Positions 58,301 through 60,223 of a DNA stretch of 64,000 bases are shown here, in pieces. The notes beneath the pieces are model-generated. The model did no database searches. It was not told where the DNA came from and saw only the letters and a program-made list of their open reading frames with translations. Each line of letters starts with the position of its first letter. Position 1 is the first letter of the stretch. The stretch comes from Cyclina sinensis. Taxonomy: Eukaryota > Mollusca > Bivalvia > Venerida > Veneridae. Both the position numbers and the translations under genes were made by a program. The stretch spans positions 40,421,521 to 40,485,520 of the forward strand of contig JAAONU010000002.1 in the NCBI GenBank assembly GCA_012932295.1. The letters are read 5' to 3'.

Positions 58301-60115
58301 TGAAAGTATGAAACAAGTAAATAGGACCGTTTACACTAGTGCAAAATAATAGAACAGTGCACACTAGTGCAAAGTAATAGAACATTTAATCACACTAGTG
58401 AAAAATATTAGGACAGTGCACACTAGTGCAAAATATTAGGATAGTTCACTCGTACGCAAAATATTAAAACTTTAATCACACTAGTGCAAAATGATAGAAC
58501 AGTAATGCAAAATATTAGATAGTTATCACTAGTGCAAAATAATAATAATAGAACAGTTTACACTTGTACAAACTAATAAAATATTTAATCACACTAGTGC
58601 AAATTAATAGAACAGTAGTGCATAATACTAGAACATTTCACACTATTGCAAAATAATTGAACAGTTCTGACTAAAACGGAATGATTGCATAATACAATAT
58701 ACCAGTTTGGACAATTGCATATTGATAGAACAATTTACTCAAATAATTGATTGTACAGTTTACACAGGGACGACGACGACAGAAGTGATTCAGTGTTTTC
58801 TAGACAAATACCTGCACGAATAATTACGTCAGCACCTGTGGGACCACTGTATGGACCTCCTGACATAGACGCATACGCACCCTCGGAATACAGTGACCAT
58901 GATCTTTATCCAGACCGTGGTAAGTTGTTCTTAGCACAGACCAGTAAAAACATAGTTCAGCATATTTGTTTAGTTATTCCTAATCATACTTTTTGGAATA
59001 CATATTTTTTTCTTTTACAAAATATTAAGTGTTACTGTACATTATTGGCCGTCTATTGAAATGGCGAGTGTCCGCCAAATTATTGGTCTAAATGATATCT
59101 AAAGTGTATCCTATCGTAATACAGGGTCTAATAACAATAAAATAATAGAAGAATAGGTTTTTCCAAATCTTCAGGGGTGTCAGTACCTACCAGAGAATGA
59201 CTGAATCATTCCTTGCAGGTCAAACTGTAGATATTTCAGTGCAAAATTTGAAAAAAAATGTTCATTTTGCAAACAGTATCGAAACATTCAAAGCATTGTT
59301 CGTTTTGCAAACAGTGTTGAAACATTAAAAGCAATGCTCGTTTTGCAAACAGTGTCGGTACATTAAAAGCATTGCTCGTTTTGCAAACAGTGTCGAAACA
59401 TTTAAAACATTGCTCGTTTTGCAAACAGTGTTAAAACATAAAAATTTTTTTCATTGAATTGATGAGAATCAGTGAGTTTCAAAAAGGTGGGTAGTTTAAT
59501 GTGTTTCTTAATTGAAGAGGTATTAAACACATAGCTTCAAAAAGATATTTACCTTACAGACTTATTTTGGTAATGTTGTCGTTCATATTTCTGTTTTACA
59601 CTATTTTACTCTTTTTGTTTTAGAGGACTCGCGTGAAGGAAATGGTTCGTGGAATTTCATTTTTGGTAATTTACGGGCGAATGAAGAGGTAATTGCGAAA
59701 TAACCATTAAGTTTAGGCAGTTCATGATTAAAAACATGACAATGTGCCTTGCATTTGAACATTTTAATGTTAAATTTGGCAAACGGCGATTTGATTCCGG
59801 AAATCACAGAAAGGAACTTTTCAGTTTGAAAGTTTTTTTGTTATTTTGTAATCTGCTCCCAGAGCTGCTTATCGTAAATCTAGTCATATCAAAACGTGAT
59901 CACTTTTAGGTATATAAGAAACAAAAACACAAGTTGTAAATGTATGCTTGTACTTTCGTAAACAATTGTGTTCGGTTAATTGCCACGTTATTTTAAATTT
60001 ATATAATGTTAACTTATACTTTATTTCTACGTTTAAACGATTCATCTTTTTTATGTATTTACAGTTCAACATTCAACGTCCGAAGATAAGTCTTCCATGG
60101 GAACGCCATTATTAA
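2397..60115 (+). CDS. Mucin-like transmembrane receptor, NIDO-AMOP-VWD-(EGF)n-SEA-TM, 43 exons, 5' partial, with lesions
   Basis: This is a predicted single-pass cell-surface glycoprotein of about 2,330 residues in the window. Approximate residues: linker 1-26, NIDO 27-238, AMOP 239-396, VWD and extension 397-672, Ig/cadherin-like 673-770, EGF modules about 771-2038, Thr-rich linker 2039-2049, SEA 2050-2159, juxtamembrane Cys module 2160-2197, TM in 2203-2243, tail to 2331. NIDO-AMOP-VWD in this order is characteristic of MUC4 and invertebrate mucin-like proteins, including one reported from coral skeletal matrix. EGF_CA repeats and SEA suggest a calcium-dependent, mechanically stressed extracellular stalk (inference). 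All introns are GT-AG, and phases agree at every junction except those next to the single-base insertions. Lesions: an antisense LINE splits exon 32, and +1 shifts occur in exons 9 (two), 18, 21 and 33. After removing five bases the summed coding length divides evenly by three to the stop. No signal peptide exon is visible. It could be an active gene in an imperfect assembly or a recent pseudogene. Confidence 0.88.
2967..2999 (+). CDS. Exon 2: short Gly/Thr linker
   Basis: A 33-nt class 1-1 exon with a strong pyrimidine tract and CAG before it and GTTTAG after. It encodes [11 protein letters not shown]. The same length (33 nt) recurs in the Thr-rich spacer exon 34. Confidence 0.6.
3522..3646 (+). 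CDS. Exon 3: start of NIDO domain
   Basis: It enters in phase 1 after CCACAG and leaves in phase 0 before GTAAGA. It contains paired cysteines ([11 protein letters not shown]) and ends [10 protein letters not shown], which joins exon 4 [10 protein letters not shown] to give the usual NIDO opening beta-strands. Confidence 0.8.
3958..4272 (+). CDS. Exon 4: NIDO domain core
   Basis: It is 105 codons in phase 0 from acceptor CCAG to donor GTGAGA. It begins [13 protein letters not shown] and includes the conserved [13 protein letters not shown] stretch and VAVIKVTW, typical of the nidogen extracellular (NIDO) domain of nidogen, MUC4 and tectorin-like proteins. Confidence 0.9.
4273..5849. other. 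Intron 4, with LINE 3' fragment
   Basis: The first 700 bases are AT-rich with no feature I recognise. From about 4990 to 5845 it holds a LINE fragment (see separate entry). Confidence 0.6.
4990..5845 (+). pseudogene. LINE 3' fragment (C-terminal part of ORF2)
   Basis: An open frame at 5183-5590 encodes 135 residues. It includes [14 protein letters not shown] and a Cys/His cluster ([16 protein letters not shown]) of the kind found at the C-terminus of LINE ORF2 proteins. Upstream, [19 protein letters not shown] is encoded twice because a segment of about 56 bp is tandemly duplicated at about 5037-5149. The segment ends near an AATAAA at 5821. It is 5'-truncated and not functional. The family seems related to, but distinct from, the LINE at 48283-52760. 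Confidence 0.8.
5850..6045 (+). CDS. Exon 5: end of NIDO domain
   Basis: It enters in phase 0 after TTTAG and leaves in phase 1 before GTAAGT. It encodes [19 protein letters not shown] and [11 protein letters not shown], matching the NIDO C-terminal pattern of FQ..L.TDG...Y..F.Y. Confidence 0.9.
7254..7313. repeat. (TA)n microsatellite
   Basis: About 30 uninterrupted TA units. An open frame over it on the minus strand is an artefact. Confidence 0.95.
7670..9200. repeat. Strongly diverged tandem array, unit about 60 bp
   Basis: A phrase of the form CTTTGGACTCTTATCTGGTCAG followed by an A-rich spacer recurs about every 60 bases. Examples are near 7785, 7830, 7875, 7915, 7955, 8700 and 8815. 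Copies differ greatly, so the array is old. Confidence 0.65.
9600..9900. repeat. Diverged tandem repeat with GGCATTAT-CAGAAAC motif
   Basis: Phrases like GGACATTATCCAGAAACTACT then AAGAA.GTTTAATG recur about five times at roughly 55-60 base spacing. No coding potential. Confidence 0.6.
10619..10875 (+). CDS. Exon 6: AMOP domain, first half
   Basis: It enters in phase 1 after TTTGTAG and leaves in phase 0 before GTAATG. It encodes [11 protein letters not shown] and PNCPCSL followed by RNCYAPSG, which match the AMOP signature of C..W..E, LP.CPC and a later Cys-Tyr. AMOP is an extracellular adhesion-associated module found in MUC4 and ISM1. Confidence 0.9.
11824..12302. mobile_element. MITE copy 1 with long inverted repeats and 9-bp target duplication
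   Basis: The ends are TAGTCTCACTATTTCGCC at left and its inverse at right. The imperfect inverted repeats extend about 110 bases. The flanks are CTTATTGCG (11815-11823) and CTTATTGTG (12303-12311), a 9-bp duplication with one mismatch. A 9-bp stem hairpin, GCCCAATCG/CGATTGGGC, lies at 12174-12195. No transposase is encoded. A second copy in the opposite orientation lies at 19403-19890. The 9-bp duplication suggests the Mutator-like superfamily (inference). Confidence 0.88.
13270..13660 (-). repeat. Probable tRNA-derived repeat relic
   Basis: The minus strand carries a box B-like GGGTTTGATTCCGG (13441-13460 region). The rest is moderately GC-rich repeat-like sequence unlike its AT-rich surroundings. 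No second copy in this window, so the call is tentative. Confidence 0.35.
14097..14313 (+). CDS. Exon 7: AMOP domain, second half
   Basis: It enters in phase 0 after GTTTAG and leaves in phase 1 before GTAAAT. It encodes [27 protein letters not shown] and NTCDG. The CC...C..F...RP...C pattern is the conserved end of AMOP in MUC4-like proteins. Confidence 0.88.
15175..15790. repeat. Diverged repeat array, unit about 150 bp
   Basis: Four diverged units each contain a GACTTTGACCT-like phrase, an ACCTGG..TCATGCG..TGACAC phrase and a CTCCGGACA phrase. Arrays of this style are common in bivalve introns (general knowledge). No coding potential. Confidence 0.55.
15953..17384. mobile_element. Large inverted-repeat (foldback) element, arms about 450-470 bp
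   Basis: The left arm 15953-16422 begins CAGTTCGGCATACTTCCTG. The right arm 16936-17384 is its diverged inverse, ending CAGGAAGTATGCTTAACTG. Further matching blocks include the GCTTCCCGATC-like, TTTTGACCTAC, AAATTATATAATTT and ACACCACTGCCACCTGATATTTCC regions. The loop of about 510 bases contains a SINE tail. There is no transposase and no clear target duplication. Weak open frames in the arms are mirror artefacts. Confidence 0.75.
16493..16575 (+). repeat. Truncated SINE tail in the palindrome loop
   Basis: It matches the last 80 bases of the SINE at 486-703, including TAAGTTGT, CAATCGACGTA and TTTAAACTAAACTAA. The tRNA-like head is missing, so it is 5'-truncated. Confidence 0.75.
18186..18240. 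repeat. 16-bp tandem repeat
   Basis: TGTACGTTTCTGAATC repeats about 3.5 times with one substitution. Confidence 0.85.
18736..19113 (+). CDS. Exon 8: VWD domain, first part
   Basis: It enters in phase 1 after TTTCCAG and leaves in phase 1 before GTGAAT. It opens [20 protein letters not shown] and continues [23 protein letters not shown] is the hallmark of the MUC4-type von Willebrand D domain. It ends RISFFDTG, which fits exon 9 [10 protein letters not shown], but the splice as sequenced is one base out of frame. Confidence 0.92.
19403..19890. mobile_element. MITE copy 2 with perfect 9-bp target duplication
   Basis: It is flanked by CGTGTGGAT at 19394-19402 and 19891-19899. The left end TAGTCTCACTATTTCGCC matches copy 1. 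The right end is diverged but keeps AATATCAGA, AAAATGGGTT and a final GGCTA. Its interior is the reverse complement of the copy at 11824-12302. Non-autonomous. Confidence 0.9.
19971..20505 (-). repeat. Two direct copies of a tRNA-derived SINE-like repeat
   Basis: Copies at about 19971-20165 and 20306-20500 share CTTACGAACA, GATGCAAAGCATC, a CCTAACCACTGAG block and TTGTATTTATACAATTATAGGA. The complement of the CCTAACCACTGAGCCA block is a box A-like TGGCTCAGTGGTTAGG, so the element reads on the minus strand. Box B is degenerate. Confidence 0.7.
20678..20969 (+). repeat. tRNA-derived SINE, full length, 11-bp target duplication
   Basis: AGCCGCGGTCA flanks it at 20667-20677 and 20970-20980. The head has TGGTCCAGTGGTAACGCGC (box A region) and a degenerate box B near 20730. 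The body carries TCTTTCGGATGAGACGTAAA, resembling the central domain of invertebrate MetaSINE-type elements (from memory). The tail is an AGAT repeat. A related copy lies at 31310-31560. Confidence 0.88.
23014..23216 (+). CDS. Exon 9: VWD domain, second part, two +1 frameshifts
   Basis: The main frame reads [48 protein letters not shown] is the conserved VWD end. The acceptor at 23013 would need two bases before the first codon but supplies three. Near 23180-23195 the frame must shift again to read IDFAKT plus a split TGG with exon 10, giving the usual IYDFGKTW-like ending. So there are two extra bases (203 nt instead of 201). Assembly error or decay. Confidence 0.8.
23217..25483. other. Intron 9 (2.3 kb): possible MITE and repeated motifs
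   Basis: A possible MITE lies at 23761-24159. A repeated GATATCCGTCGCTAAC...CTGCTAGGCTGC block lies at 24480-24545 and 24640-24720. Otherwise AT-rich with nothing recognised. Confidence 0.55.
23761..24159. mobile_element. Possible MITE with diverged inverted repeats
   Basis: It starts TGTGCCATGTC and ends GACATGGCACA. A second inner inverted pair reads ATGGCAAAAACAC (23871-23883) against TGTTTTTGCCATAAA (24034-24048). Arms between these are diverged and no target duplication is evident. Confidence 0.5.
25484..25732 (+). CDS. Exon 10: conserved extension after VWD (MUC4-type)
   Basis: Class 1-1, acceptor TTACAG, donor GTACCA. It encodes [31 protein letters not shown] and [10 protein letters not shown]. 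The S.F.Y..G...DF..P.F.P.F and C.YDY..T.N patterns follow VWD in MUC4-like proteins. Confidence 0.9.
25894..26128 (+). CDS. Exon 11: Ig/cadherin-like stretch
   Basis: It enters in phase 1 after AAATAG and leaves in phase 2 before GTTCTA. It encodes [32 protein letters not shown] and [15 protein letters not shown]. Beta-rich and cysteine-free. It sits where MUC4-like invertebrate proteins carry an Ig- or cadherin-like linker. Domain identity uncertain. Confidence 0.85.
26129..27090. other. Intron 11, nothing recognised
   Basis: AT-rich non-coding sequence without visible repeats or open frames of interest. Confidence 0.6.
27091..27260 (+). CDS. Exon 12: end of beta domain and first EGF-like cysteines
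   Basis: It enters in phase 2 and leaves in phase 1. [20 protein letters not shown] is the last strand of the preceding domain. [12 protein letters not shown] and [11 protein letters not shown] open an EGF-like module completed by exon 13. Confidence 0.88.
27261..28771. other. Intron 12, with decayed Tc1-like transposon
   Basis: Apart from the transposase relic at about 27600-28440 (minus strand), nothing is recognised. Confidence 0.6.
27600..28440 (-). pseudogene. Decayed Tc1/mariner-type transposase
   Basis: Minus-strand translation in several frames gives [11 protein letters not shown] near 28165, [19 protein letters not shown] near 28030 (helix-turn-helix pattern), [15 protein letters not shown] near 27955, FSDE near 27890, then [18 protein letters not shown] near 27720. 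The order GRP, TIRRRL-like, AR..W, FSDE, NIN..Y follows Tc1 transposases. Many stops and shifts. Terminal inverted repeats not located. Confidence 0.72.
28772..28939 (+). CDS. Exon 13: EGF-like module
   Basis: Class 1-1. It encodes [20 protein letters not shown] and a [19 protein letters not shown] ending. Six-cysteine EGF spacing with a longer than usual middle loop. Confidence 0.9.
29168..29284 (+). CDS. Exon 14: calcium-binding EGF
   Basis: Class 1-1, 117 nt. [14 protein letters not shown] then [21 protein letters not shown] and the aromatic residue before the fifth Cys fit EGF_CA. Confidence 0.93.
29285..29801. other. Intron 14, nothing recognised
   Basis: Non-coding, AT-rich. Confidence 0.6.
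29802..29927 (+). CDS. Exon 15: calcium-binding EGF
   Basis: Class 1-1, 126 nt. [18 protein letters not shown] then [14 protein letters not shown]. Confidence 0.93.
29928..30350. other. Intron 15, nothing recognised
   Basis: Non-coding, AT-rich. Confidence 0.6.
30351..30482 (+). CDS. Exon 16: EGF-like, non-calcium type
   Basis: Class 1-1, 132 nt. [20 protein letters not shown] then [16 protein letters not shown]. It lacks the DxDEC start, so probably no calcium site. Confidence 0.88.
30483..31159. other. Intron 16, nothing recognised
   Basis: Non-coding, no clear repeats. Confidence 0.6.
31160..31276 (+). CDS. Exon 17: calcium-binding EGF
   Basis: Class 1-1, 117 nt. [20 protein letters not shown] then [14 protein letters not shown]. 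Donor GTAAGT. Confidence 0.93.
31277..32054. other. Intron 17, with SINE and CAA tract
   Basis: The SINE occupies 31310-31560 and an imperfect CAA/ACA tract lies at about 31935-31990. Confidence 0.7.
31310..31560 (+). repeat. SINE, second copy of the 20678-20969 family
   Basis: It shares TAACGCGCTGGACTGGTAA, GGATGAGA.GT.AAACCGA, ACCAGGGGTGTCTCTGG and CATAAAATAACTAATCTCT with the other copy. The tail is truncated or degraded and no target duplication was found. Confidence 0.88.
32055..32307 (+). CDS. Exon 18: two-module exon (CxC-type EGF plus calcium-binding EGF), +1 frameshift
   Basis: It enters in phase 1 as [14 protein letters not shown] up to RDGWDG at 32167. The frame must then move by one base to read [17 protein letters not shown] and [14 protein letters not shown]. 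Its length is 253 nt; 252 would restore phase 1 and match exon 23 exactly. The extra base lies at about 32160-32170 in GGGACGGGAACC. Confidence 0.85.
32308..32639. other. Intron 18, trinucleotide repeats
   Basis: GATGATGGTGGTGG-type tract near 32405-32445 and ATGATA-type tract near 32575-32610. Confidence 0.8.
32640..32768 (+). CDS. Exon 19: calcium-binding EGF
   Basis: Class 1-1, 129 nt. [20 protein letters not shown] then [17 protein letters not shown]. Confidence 0.92.
32769..33206. other. Intron 19, degenerate GAAT/GAAC repeats
   Basis: A degenerate tetranucleotide stretch (GAATGAAT, CGAACGAAC) at about 32925-33030. Confidence 0.7.
33207..33416 (+). CDS. Exon 20: calcium-binding EGF with expanded loop
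   Basis: Class 1-1, 210 nt against the usual 117-135. [20 protein letters not shown], then an insert of about 25 residues (includes [17 protein letters not shown]) before [15 protein letters not shown]. The insert adds two cysteines, perhaps an extra disulfide. Confidence 0.9.
33417..33929. other. Intron 20, nothing recognised
   Basis: Non-coding, AT-rich. Confidence 0.6.
33930..34056 (+). CDS. Exon 21: EGF-like, +1 frameshift
   Basis: In entry phase it reads [16 protein letters not shown] to 33976, then must shift one base to read [20 protein letters not shown]. Length 127 nt; 126 restores class 1-1. The extra base lies at about 33971-33980. Confidence 0.82.
34057..35046. other. Intron 21, with tandem array
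   Basis: Holds the tandem array at 34188-34570; otherwise featureless. Confidence 0.65.
34188..34570. repeat. Tandem repeat, unit about 30-40 bp, about 10 copies
   Basis: Units of the form TTTAGTACATTACATTTTAC then TTTACACATTGTTG. A 136-codon open frame over it is repeat-driven. Confidence 0.85.
35047..35181 (+). CDS. Exon 22: calcium-binding EGF
   Basis: Class 1-1, 135 nt. [20 protein letters not shown] then [16 protein letters not shown]. Confidence 0.93.
35182..37015. other. Intron 22 (1.8 kb): simple repeats and possible MITE
   Basis: Diverged repeats with TGTCACAAG and GTCCGTCCG phrases lie at 35560-35600, 35870-35935 and 36195-36275. A possible inverted-repeat element lies at 36371-36742. 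Confidence 0.55.
36371..36742. mobile_element. Possible MITE
   Basis: The left end GTGTTATTTTTTTATTATAC and the right end GGTATAATAAAAAACAC are inverted. Inside, CATGTGACGTCACATAAGG and AAATAACACC blocks recur. Low confidence without other copies. Confidence 0.4.
37016..37267 (+). CDS. Exon 23: two-module exon (CxC-type EGF plus calcium-binding EGF)
   Basis: Class 1-1, 252 nt. [38 protein letters not shown], then [19 protein letters not shown]. The first half resembles laminin/MEGF-type modules. Confidence 0.93.
37268..37592. other. Intron 23, nothing recognised
   Basis: Non-coding, AT-rich. Confidence 0.6.
37593..37712 (+). CDS. Exon 24: calcium-binding EGF
   Basis: Class 1-1, 120 nt. [20 protein letters not shown] then [18 protein letters not shown]. 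Confidence 0.93.
37713..41159. other. Intron 24 (3.4 kb), with Foldback-type element
   Basis: The element at 37936-40783 fills most of it. The flanks show nothing else. Confidence 0.8.
37936..40783. mobile_element. Foldback (FB)-type transposon with tandem-repeat inverted arms
   Basis: A perfect 9-bp duplication GAATGTTTA flanks it (37927-37935, 40784-40792). The unique outer ends ATGAACGTGAAGTTGGCACA and their inverse TGTGCCAACTTCACGTTCAT frame two tandem arrays. The left array (37965-39027) has about 20 units of about 49 bp. The right array (about 39998-40760) has about 12 units of the same repeat inverted. Each unit also contains the inverted pair GCAGAGCTGG/CCAGCTCTGC. The middle (39030-39995) has no recognisable transposase. 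The structure and 9-bp duplication match the Drosophila FB type, which is linked to Mutator-like transposases (general knowledge). Open frames in the arrays are repeat artefacts. Confidence 0.9.
41160..41282 (+). CDS. Exon 25: calcium-binding EGF
   Basis: Class 1-1, 123 nt. [18 protein letters not shown] then [17 protein letters not shown]. Confidence 0.93.
41283..41664. other. Intron 25, nothing recognised
   Basis: Non-coding, AT-rich. Confidence 0.6.
41665..41793 (+). CDS. Exon 26: EGF-like, non-calcium type
   Basis: Class 1-1, 129 nt. [20 protein letters not shown] then [15 protein letters not shown]. No DxDEC start. Confidence 0.9.
41794..42192. other. Intron 26, nothing recognised
   Basis: Non-coding, AT-rich. 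Confidence 0.6.
42193..42318 (+). CDS. Exon 27: EGF-like
   Basis: Class 1-1, 126 nt. [20 protein letters not shown] then [18 protein letters not shown]. The start DILEC departs from DIDEC, so calcium binding is doubtful. Confidence 0.92.
42319..42891. other. Intron 27, nothing recognised
   Basis: Non-coding, no clear repeats. Confidence 0.6.
42892..43155 (+). CDS. Exon 28: two-module exon
   Basis: Class 1-1, 264 nt. [39 protein letters not shown], then [19 protein letters not shown]. CxC-type module followed by EGF_CA. Confidence 0.94.
43156..43854. other. Intron 28, weak diverged repeats
   Basis: Loose repeats of a TTTGCATTTT.ATACGAGAAGT type at 43310-43560; otherwise nothing. Confidence 0.5.
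43855..44115 (+). CDS. Exon 29: two-module exon
   Basis: Class 1-1, 261 nt. [39 protein letters not shown], then [19 protein letters not shown]. Same length as exon 30, so probably a tandem duplicate pair. Confidence 0.94.
44116..44702. other. Intron 29, nothing recognised
   Basis: Non-coding, AT-rich. Confidence 0.6.
44703..44963 (+). CDS. Exon 30: two-module exon
   Basis: Class 1-1, 261 nt. [39 protein letters not shown], then [19 protein letters not shown]. Closest to exon 29. Confidence 0.94.
45171..45287 (+). CDS. Exon 31: calcium-binding EGF
   Basis: Class 1-1, 117 nt. [19 protein letters not shown] then [18 protein letters not shown]. Acceptor AACCAG, donor GTAAGT. Confidence 0.93.
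45288..48244. other. Intron 31 (3.0 kb), with 146-bp satellite
   Basis: The satellite spans 45950-47640. The flanks 45290-45950 and 47640-48244 show only AT-rich sequence. The acceptor TTGTTACAG at the end is good. Confidence 0.75.
45950..47640. repeat. Intronic satellite, period about 146 bp, about 12 copies
   Basis: The phrase CCTTGTCCGGAGCATAACTT recurs with variants near 45960, 46103, 46250, 46397, 46540, 46687, 46830, 46975, 47122, 47268, 47412 and 47535. Each unit also carries AATTCAATGCAACTTCA, AATGGTCAAGCACAATGACA and CCATCTTCACTATTTGCA. The last unit is shortened. Small open frames inside it are artefacts. Confidence 0.93.
48245..48282 (+). CDS. Exon 32, 5' part: interrupted two-module exon
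   Basis: After GTTACAG it enters in phase 1 and reads [13 protein letters not shown], the usual start of the CxC-type module, then stops at the LINE insertion. The sister modules have three residues between this Cys and CxC, exactly what joining to 52761 gives. Confidence 0.85.
48611..49009 (-). pseudogene. LINE ORF2 C-terminal part
   Basis: 132 codons. [11 protein letters not shown] and a [20 protein letters not shown]ys/His pattern typical of the ORF2 C-terminus. It is separated from the RT frame by shifts at 49009-49089. Confidence 0.85.
49089..50651 (-). pseudogene. LINE ORF2 reverse transcriptase domain
   Basis: 520 codons. In order: [86 protein letters not shown] (catalytic FADD) and [12 protein letters not shown]. 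The RT core is intact. The endonuclease precedes it in another frame with a 59-base overlap, so ORF2 as a whole is broken. Confidence 0.92.
50593..52030 (-). pseudogene. LINE ORF2 AP-type endonuclease and linker
   Basis: The minus-strand N-terminal part at 51780-52030 reads [13 protein letters not shown], then a frameshift in a T run, then SETWQRK and GHGGICLFY. The long frame 50593-51774 gives [23 protein letters not shown] and TFSTHVPLQ. These are the conserved catalytic blocks of exonuclease-endonuclease-phosphatase domains (the usual SDH is STH here). A basic linker follows before RT. Confidence 0.88.
52038..52799 (-). pseudogene. LINE ORF1 (L1-like RRM), 5'-truncated, start codon from host exon
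   Basis: It contains a short coiled coil ([17 protein letters not shown]), an RRM-like [14 protein letters not shown] ... [20 protein letters not shown], and a C-terminal [19 protein letters not shown] block as in L1-type ORF1 proteins. The first 13 codons (52799-52761) are antisense host exon sequence, so the true ORF1 N-terminus is missing. Confidence 0.82.
52761..52971 (+). CDS. Exon 32, 3' part: interrupted two-module exon
   Basis: It reads [36 protein letters not shown], then [18 protein letters not shown] and leaves in phase 1 before GTATGC. Together with 48245-48282 the length is 249 nt, a class 1-1 exon like its relatives. Confidence 0.88.
52972..53404. other. Intron 32, nothing recognised
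   Basis: An open frame crosses it into exon 33 but has no domain content. Confidence 0.6.
53405..53684 (+). CDS. Exon 33: last two-module exon, +1 frameshift
   Basis: It enters in phase 1: [51 protein letters not shown]. The final NGVCLKG needs a one-base shift near 53655-53668 to keep the sixth cysteine and leave in phase 1. Length 280 nt, 279 expected. Confidence 0.85.
53685..54121. other. Intron 33, nothing recognised
   Basis: Non-coding, AT-rich. Confidence 0.6.
54122..54154 (+). CDS. Exon 34: Thr-rich linker
   Basis: 33 nt, class 1-1, acceptor TTTTCAG, donor GTAGAA. Encodes [11 protein letters not shown], a likely O-glycosylated spacer between the EGF stalk and SEA. Confidence 0.75.
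54155..54642. other. Intron 34, nothing recognised
   Basis: Non-coding. An open frame at 54228-54422 has no domain content. Confidence 0.6.
54643..54749 (+). CDS. Exon 35: SEA domain, first part
   Basis: It enters in phase 1 and leaves in phase 0. [20 protein letters not shown] and [12 protein letters not shown] give the first strand and helix of a SEA-type domain. NVT is a possible N-glycosylation site. Confidence 0.82.
54946..55010 (+). CDS. Exon 36: SEA domain, middle
   Basis: It enters in phase 0 and leaves in phase 2. [20 protein letters not shown]. The pattern L..WY...LG...F..V.I.NL precedes the SEA cleavage loop. Confidence 0.85.
55011..55436. other. Intron 36, nothing recognised
   Basis: Non-coding, AT-rich. 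Confidence 0.6.
55437..55594 (+). CDS. Exon 37: SEA domain, end
   Basis: It enters in phase 2 and leaves in phase 1. [18 protein letters not shown] then a helix with [20 protein letters not shown] aligns with the GSVVV strand where mucin SEA domains self-cleave, but V at the third place is G here, so cleavage is uncertain. Confidence 0.85.
55595..56806. other. Intron 37, diverged repeat array
   Basis: About five diverged units of about 120 bp lie at 55985-56625 (see next entry); nothing else. Confidence 0.6.
55985..56625. repeat. Diverged tandem repeat, unit about 120 bp
   Basis: Phrases CCCTGTGAG.TTGAC, a CCCCAAAA.AA block and AAGTTTTAAGG recur about five times. Similar repeats are common in bivalve genomes (general knowledge). 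Confidence 0.65.
56807..56921 (+). CDS. Exon 38: juxtamembrane Cys-rich module
   Basis: It enters in phase 1 after AAACAG and leaves in phase 2 before [44 protein letters not shown], an EGF-like half-module. The downstream CAG at 56814-56816 gives the wrong phase and is not used. Confidence 0.82.
56922..57482. other. Intron 38, nothing recognised
   Basis: Non-coding, AT-rich. Confidence 0.6.
57483..57496 (+). CDS. Exon 39: 14-nt microexon
   Basis: Between CTTTGCAG and GTAAGT. It enters in phase 2 and leaves in phase 1, exactly bridging exons 38 and 40. Encodes EPRDD with the split codons. Confidence 0.65.
57497..57836. other. Intron 39, nothing recognised
   Basis: Non-coding. Confidence 0.6.
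57837..57960 (+). CDS. Exon 40: transmembrane helix
   Basis: It enters in phase 1 and leaves in phase 2. A hydrophobic run of about 24 residues (57854-57925) includes [18 protein letters not shown]. The basic stop-transfer RHRRNR follows, so the N-terminus is extracellular. Confidence 0.93.
57961..58767. other. Intron 40, with short tandem array
   Basis: Contains the array at 58325-58740. Confidence 0.7.
58325..58740. repeat. Tandem repeat with CACTAGTG motif, unit about 30-35 bp
   Basis: Units of the form CACACTAGTGCAAAATAATAGAACAG recur about 11 times with drift. CACTAGTG is a self-complementary 8-mer. Confidence 0.85.
58768..58919 (+). CDS. Exon 41: cytoplasmic tail
   Basis: It enters in phase 2 and leaves in phase 1. 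[18 protein letters not shown], then [20 protein letters not shown]. Acidic start, then Pro- and Tyr-rich with several tyrosines that could be signalling or sorting sites (inference). Confidence 0.88.
58920..59623. other. Intron 41, with short tandem array
   Basis: Contains the array at 59253-59445. Confidence 0.7.
59253..59445. repeat. Tandem repeat, unit about 42 bp, about 4.5 copies
   Basis: TTTTGCAAACAGTGT.GAAACATT then AAAGCATTGCTCG repeats. A minus-strand open frame here is an artefact. Confidence 0.9.
59624..59688 (+). CDS. Exon 42: cytoplasmic tail
   Basis: It enters in phase 1 and leaves in phase 0. [20 protein letters not shown] then EE. Confidence 0.82.
59689..60064. other. Intron 42, nothing recognised
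   Basis: Non-coding, AT-rich. Confidence 0.6.
60065..60115 (+). CDS. Exon 43: C-terminus and stop
   Basis: Acceptor TTTACAG, phase 0. [16 protein letters not shown] then TAA at 60113-60115. Confidence 0.85.
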   Translation, partial: FNIQRPKISLPWERHY

Positions 60116-60217
60116 TTTAATGTTGGTAGAGAAGTGTCTGTCGTGTACAGTTTTGTTTTGTTTAGGACTTGGTCACACTTTACAGTGAAGTTGTGTCCTC
60201 TTGAAGATCAGAACAAA

Positions 60218-60223
60218 AATAAA
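60218..60223 (+). promoter_or_regulatory. Poly(A) signal AATAAA (a second at 60302-60307)
   Basis: AATAAA lies 103 bases after the stop codon; another is 187 bases after it. Either could end the mRNA. Confidence 0.6.
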
